Shown here: positions 7,701 through 10,485 of the stretch, in pieces
How the letters are laid out: each line of letters begins with the position of its first letter
How positions within the stretch are numbered: position 1 is the stretch's first letter
Program-made: the position numbers and the translations under genes
Source: JAGXLC01 sp046545815
Lineage (GTDB): Bacteria; Bacteroidota; Bacteroidia; Bacteroidales; UBA12077
DNA: 10,485 nucleotides
Assembly (NCBI GenBank): GCA_046545815.1
Contig: JBKGZA010000115.1
Span: 1-10,485, forward strand
Direction of reading: 5' to 3'
The notes under the pieces: generated by a model
The model's input: the letters and a program-made list of their open reading frames with translations, nothing else
What the model was told of the DNA's origin: nothing
The model's database searches: none

Positions 7701-9450
7701 TATTGCCTATCTTTTCTTCCATGCCACCTATCACCTTATCGGAAGTCTCCAGTGTTGAACCTCCCGGCATGGTGACACTAACCCTGAAGGTATCTGTACC
7801 TGTTTCCTGCAGGGTGCTTACGCTTACTGAAAGGCTGATCACTACTGAAGCAAAGAACATGACCACCATGGAGAGCAGTACCTGTGCCGGATGCCTCATA
7901 CAGAACCTTAAGATGATAAGGTATAACCTAATTACCCGGTTCCGGAAGTTGATAGAGTGGAGCGACATGCTCCTCCGGTGTGATTTCAGAAACTGGTAAA
8001 CTACCACGGGTATGAATATCAACGCCACGAAAAGAGATACTCCCAGCGTTGAGATGATGGAAAAACCCACGTTGTTCCCCAGTAATTTAATGAAGAATTC
8101 CGAGGAAAAGGCAAAAGGCAGGAACACAGCGATTGTGGTGAGGGTAGCAGCCACAACTGCCCGCATTACCTGGGTTGTGCCTCCCGAGGCGGCATCAGCC
8201 GGTCCGATTCCCTGGGTTCTCAGTCGATAGATGTTTTCAAGCACCACCACGCTGTTGTCCAAGAGCATACCAATGGCAAGGGCCATGCCCATCAATGTAA
8301 GGGTATTGAGTGTAATGCCTGCGGCATAAAACAGGTTCAGGGAGGTGAAGATGGAGATGGGTATGGCTAAAGCCACTACAGTGACCAGACGCAGGTTTCG
8401 CAAGAATATCCACAGGACAAAGATAGCCATCAGCCCGCCGATCAGGGCAAGCTTCATGATCTGGTTCATATTGTCTTCCATGGTTTCTGCGTCACAATTC
8501 TGAATCACCAGCTCCACTCCTTTGGAGCTCATGTTGCTGTTGATGTTGGCTATGGCATCCTGCAGTTCGTGATAGAGAGATATCTCATTCACATTCGCAT
8601 CATTATATACGGTTAACGTAATCGCTTCCATTCCGTTGACCCTGCTGATGGTCTCCTGCTCTTTCGCACCCATATAGATTTCTGCCACATCGCTCAGTCT
8701 GATCCTGCCATCATCATCCAGGATGATGTTGCCCAGCTCACTGATATTGGTATATTCGCCTGATACACTAACGACCCAGCGTTTTTCGGCATCGTACACA
8801 ATTCCTCCGAAAAGGCGCTGGTTGGAGAACATGTTAATCCGGTTGTTGATGCGTCCCGGTGTAATGTTGTGGGCTTCGCACGCTTCTTCATCGAAGATAA
8901 CCTCAACGGAACGCTCACGGCCTCCCTGTACCGTTGCATCGCCAACGCCATCTATAGCCAGCAGATCGGAGAGAATCTCCTGATCGACAACGTTTCTGAT
9001 CCGGTCCACATCTCCTTCTCCCCTTGCCTGAATCGTCATGAAACGATTGGCCGACATGTCGGTATCTACTTTTACCAGGTTCACCATGTAGGTATCCCTG
9101 TTTTCCCGTTGGAAGGCCGCTATTTTTTGTTCCAGCCGGTTGAATGCATAGTTGATATCGACGTCTTGCCTGTAGGTTACTACAATGGTAGCTCTGCGAC
9201 GTGAAATGTTCGATTCCATTTCATCAACACCTGCCTGCTCACTGATCATTCCCTCAAGCGGAATTACGGCATCTTTCTCCACAAAGTTGGGATTCATCTG
9301 GGTACGGTAGGATACCTGTACGTAAAGAACCGGTACTTCGGCGCTTGGAAACAATTCCACTGGCAGTGATCGGTAGGAGAATATTCCCAGCATCACCAGG
9401 GCCAGGAAAAGCATGAAGACCAGTATTTTTTTCTTTACAAATCGTTTCAT
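4726..9450 (-). CDS. RND efflux pump fused to an ABC ATPase
   Basis: One uninterrupted 1574-residue frame contains two transporter engines. Residues 1 to about 1035 are a complete RND pump: first helix at 9-26 followed by LPVELFP, helices 2-6 at about 330-490, a second half beginning near 520, and helices 8-12 at about 872-1029. Helix 4 carries GMLLDNSVVVLEN, with Asp398 at the position of AcrB Asp407 and Asn399 where AcrB has Asp408; helix 10 carries VVVNNGIILIDF, with Asn939-Asn940 where AcrB has Lys-Asn. Residues 1046-1247 add about six membrane segments. Residues 1289-1510 are a full ABC ATPase: Walker A GPNGAGKTT (1308-1316), Q-loop Gln1355, signature FSGGM (1408-1412), Walker B ILVVDE with Glu1433, and switch His1464. 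All catalytic residues are present. The gene begins 9 bases after the first RND gene and ends 11 before the permease gene. The ATG at 9450 gives the standard RND N terminus. Substrate unknown. Confidence 0.93.
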   Translation of the reverse strand: MKRFVKKKILVFMLFLALVMLGIFSYRSLPVELFPSAEVPVLYVQVSYRTQMNPNFVEKDAVIPLEGMISEQAGVDEMESNISRRRATIVVTYRQDVDINYAFNRLEQKIAAFQRENRDTYMVNLVKVDTDMSANRFMTIQARGEGDVDRIRNVVDQEILSDLLAIDGVGDATVQGGRERSVEVIFDEEACEAHNITPGRINNRINMFSNQRLFGGIVYDAEKRWVVSVSGEYTNISELGNIILDDDGRIRLSDVAEIYMGAKEQETISRVNGMEAITLTVYNDANVNEISLYHELQDAIANINSNMSSKGVELVIQNCDAETMEDNMNQIMKLALIGGLMAIFVLWIFLRNLRLVTVVALAIPISIFTSLNLFYAAGITLNTLTLMGMALAIGMLLDNSVVVLENIYRLRTQGIGPADAASGGTTQVMRAVVAATLTTIAVFLPFAFSSEFFIKLLGNNVGFSIISTLGVSLFVALIFIPVVVYQFLKSHRRSMSLHSINFRNRVIRLYLIILRFCMRHPAQVLLSMVVMFFASVVISLSVSVSTLQETGTDTFRVSVTMPGGSTLETSDKVIGGMEEKIGNIEEVEEIISSIEAEEASLTIQLKEDFEKINDRTVPRIKDDILNRLNKYHDVHVSITDMSSSGDDNLSLGGGNASAFMNFMGVGQQTEEVLIKGSDYEDMVMVAENVEYVLEEESEDVTFARLRISREQPEIKVLLDQRHMEALNIDYSSVQQEMNAFSRQLESETTFREEDEEYSITIRSDELEQQEEEQKGVEDLRHLLVQSTDSIASAHHLGDFSSIRYSGEIASVHRQNREKSLSVSYRFSSEINEDKELLDNARANVDELIAGLYVPPGVAVEVQHEQDQYEEFKFLILAAFILIFMILASVFESFSTPFVLLFSIPLAAIGSLLGLIFTGNSLLSANTLTGFLILLGVVVNNGIILIDFVQSMRSKGMRMARAIIGAGLLRARPILITVITTAIGMLPLALGQGEYVGSIGAPFAITVIGGLLFSTLFTLVIIPTAYMGMETTLQWFKGLPFWLKTLNRLALVGGIILAITGADTLLWQMAGVVGVVMVVPASTWFFTESLRKASADVIDKESSIVIRIRRLVKIYDRPSRPLREWLGNKHLNAIFGDGKEKTSSKEELIWQIPLLVFLGWFAWFYQNNGFWMFIISVALWFFILFLIKNISADVAGKRTAKWLSWLRWGTLRFFPLIILTIYQVKFTNVGATVTWGILTYLVLGVHLTSKYLKEKQVNTARLTGRFKGLRKLWINFVRAIPLIGRERKPFKALKSVSMDIRPGMFGLLGPNGAGKTTLMRVICGVLEQSYGKITINGVDTLEKREELQGLIGYLPQEFGMYENMTARDYLDYQALLKGVNDPDTRRERVDHVLRSVHMIQNANKKIGSFSGGMKQRIGIAQVLLNLPRILVVDEPTAGLDPRERIRFRNLLVELSRDRVVIFSTHIIEDIASSCSQLAVLSNGELKYYGKPTEMASLAKDRVWQFDVPAEQFEGLSSRLKIVHHMRKGDNIRVRVVNPEKPLEHAKNVTPVLEDAYLWLLNFSERDQKGKNNQEH

Positions 9451-9459
9451 AGTATCGGT

Positions 9460-10485
9460 TTACTCCTGATCTTCCGGTTGCACCAATGTTTCTTTTCGCT
9501 GAAAAATATAATATAAGCAGGGTATAGTGACCAGGGTGAGGAGGGTTGAAGTGATCAACCCGCCAATAACAGCCCATGCCATAGGTGCTCTGAGTTCCGG
9601 GTTTTGTCCGAAGGCAAAGGTTAAGGGCAAAAGCGTTAAAATAGTTGTAAGGCTGGTCATCACTATGGGCCGTATACGGTTTTGTCCGGCCTGCAATACT
9701 GCCTCGCGTTTGGTCAATCCCTGCCACTGATACCGGCGTATGGCATCCACCAGGATGATGCTGTTGTTCACCGCAATTCCCGCGAGCATGATTATCCCAA
9801 TGAAAGCCATGATGTTAAATGACTGACCAATGCCCAGGAACAATAGAACTGGTCCTGTGAAGGCCAGGGGCAGTGAAAGAAGGATGGTCATCGGGTGGAG
9901 GAGGCTTTCAAAAAGAGAGGCCATCACCATATAAACCAGTATGATGGAAAGGATCAAGGCAAAATTCAGGTTGCCAAACGACTCTTTTCGTTTCTGCTCT
10001 TCCCCTGTAATTTCTGTTTCGTATCTTGCGGGCAACTCCATTCCTGCCAGTTCGGTATTCACCTTTTTGACAATATGATCGAGGGGCATGTCTTCGTTGA
10101 AACGAGCCATTACTTTGCCTACGCGTTTCTGGTTTTCCCGGTATATTTTTCCCGGGGTAGCGCCTGCATGAAATGTAGCGATCTGATCGAGGCGGATCAC
10201 CTGGTTCCCCGATCGCATTTCGAGCTCTTCCAGCTCTTTTTTCTTGAGATCAGGTAGTTTCAGGGTTATATCCTTCATTTCCCCTTTGCTGTTAAACTCC
10301 CCAACGTCCATTCCCGTTAGCTGTCTTTGGATTTGGTCTACGATCTGGCTGAGGCTTATGTCATACATTCCGGCCATAAATCTGTCAACCCGTACTTCAA
10401 TCTCCGGAGCCCCCTTGTCAAAGCTGGTTTTCAGTTCATACAGACCATCCACACCTTCCAGCCTTGTGTGGATATCTTCCGTTAT
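9460..10485 (-). CDS. RND efflux pump protein, C-terminal part (5' end outside window)
   Basis: The frame is open to the right edge, so the start lies outside; a GTG at 10452 is internal to the domain and not a likely start. The visible 341 residues run from the periplasmic porter and docking region into the last block of membrane helices, with LILSIILVYMVMASLFES as helix 8 and a helix 10 motif GIAVNNSIILVDAIRR followed by QNRIRPIVMTSLTTIL, a typical RND stretch. It ends in a short acidic tail shortly after the last helix, so it has no ABC extension, unlike its neighbour. Family members are inner-membrane, gradient-driven exporters that work with a periplasmic adaptor and an outer-membrane channel; neither partner is in the window. 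Nine bases separate its TAA from the next RND start, so the two RND proteins are co-transcribed and may form a mixed trimer, as MdtB and MdtC do. Confidence 0.93.
   Translation of the reverse strand: MTEDIHTRLEGVDGLYELKTSFDKGAPEIEVRVDRFMAGMYDISLSQIVDQIQRQLTGMDVGEFNSKGEMKDITLKLPDLKKKELEELEMRSGNQVIRLDQIATFHAGATPGKIYRENQKRVGKVMARFNEDMPLDHIVKKVNTELAGMELPARYETEITGEEQKRKESFGNLNFALILSIILVYMVMASLFESLLHPMTILLSLPLAFTGPVLLFLGIGQSFNIMAFIGIIMLAGIAVNNSIILVDAIRRYQWQGLTKREAVLQAGQNRIRPIVMTSLTTILTLLPLTFAFGQNPELRAPMAWAVIGGLITSTLLTLVTIPCLYYIFQRKETLVQPEDQE

Noticed and set aside
10450..10452. GTG as the start of the first RND gene
   Set aside because: It lies within the periplasmic domain and the frame is open through position 10485; a protein starting there would lack most of the pump.

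Overview
The window looks like a piece of a Bacteroidota chromosome. The reasons are a SGNH-type sialate O-acetylesterase of the kind common in glycan-degrading loci of that phylum, tandem RND pump genes with the SwrC/HAE1-like membrane motifs common there, starts that mostly lack a clear Shine-Dalgarno sequence, and moderate GC. The assignment is an inference; nothing here fixes genus or family.

Layout. (1) Positions 1-1320, plus strand: the C-terminal part of a sialate O-acetylesterase whose start lies off the left edge. (2) About 1380-3960: a strongly AT-rich block holding a compact restriction-modification pair on the plus strand. It comprises an amino-type DNA methyltransferase with a TSPPY motif and a 286-residue endonuclease that matches the NgoMIV family in length and at every catalytic and base-contact position I can recall. 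The predicted target is GCCGGC. The block sits between convergent backbone genes and carries no recombinase, so it reads as a transferred two-gene cassette. (3) 4001-10485, minus strand: a transporter operon read right to left. It contains the C-terminal third of a first RND pump protein (start off the right edge), then a 1574-residue protein that fuses a complete RND pump to six extra membrane segments and a full ABC ATPase, then a six-helix ABC-2 type permease. Gaps between these genes are 9 and 11 bases.

The most notable object is the RND-ABC fusion. RND pumps are driven by ion gradients and ABC-2 exporters by ATP; here one uninterrupted frame carries both engines, and the ATPase domain is immediately followed by a gene for a permease it could drive. 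The linker has an even number of predicted membrane segments with basic cytoplasmic loops, so the ATPase would lie in the cytoplasm, where it must be to work. The substrate is unknown. The outer-membrane channel and periplasmic adaptor expected for an RND system are not in the window and may lie to the right.

The restriction pair and the transporter operon appear functionally unrelated; they are neighbours only because the AT-rich cassette lies at the 3' end of the operon. No RNA genes, CRISPR arrays, transposases or integrases are visible.
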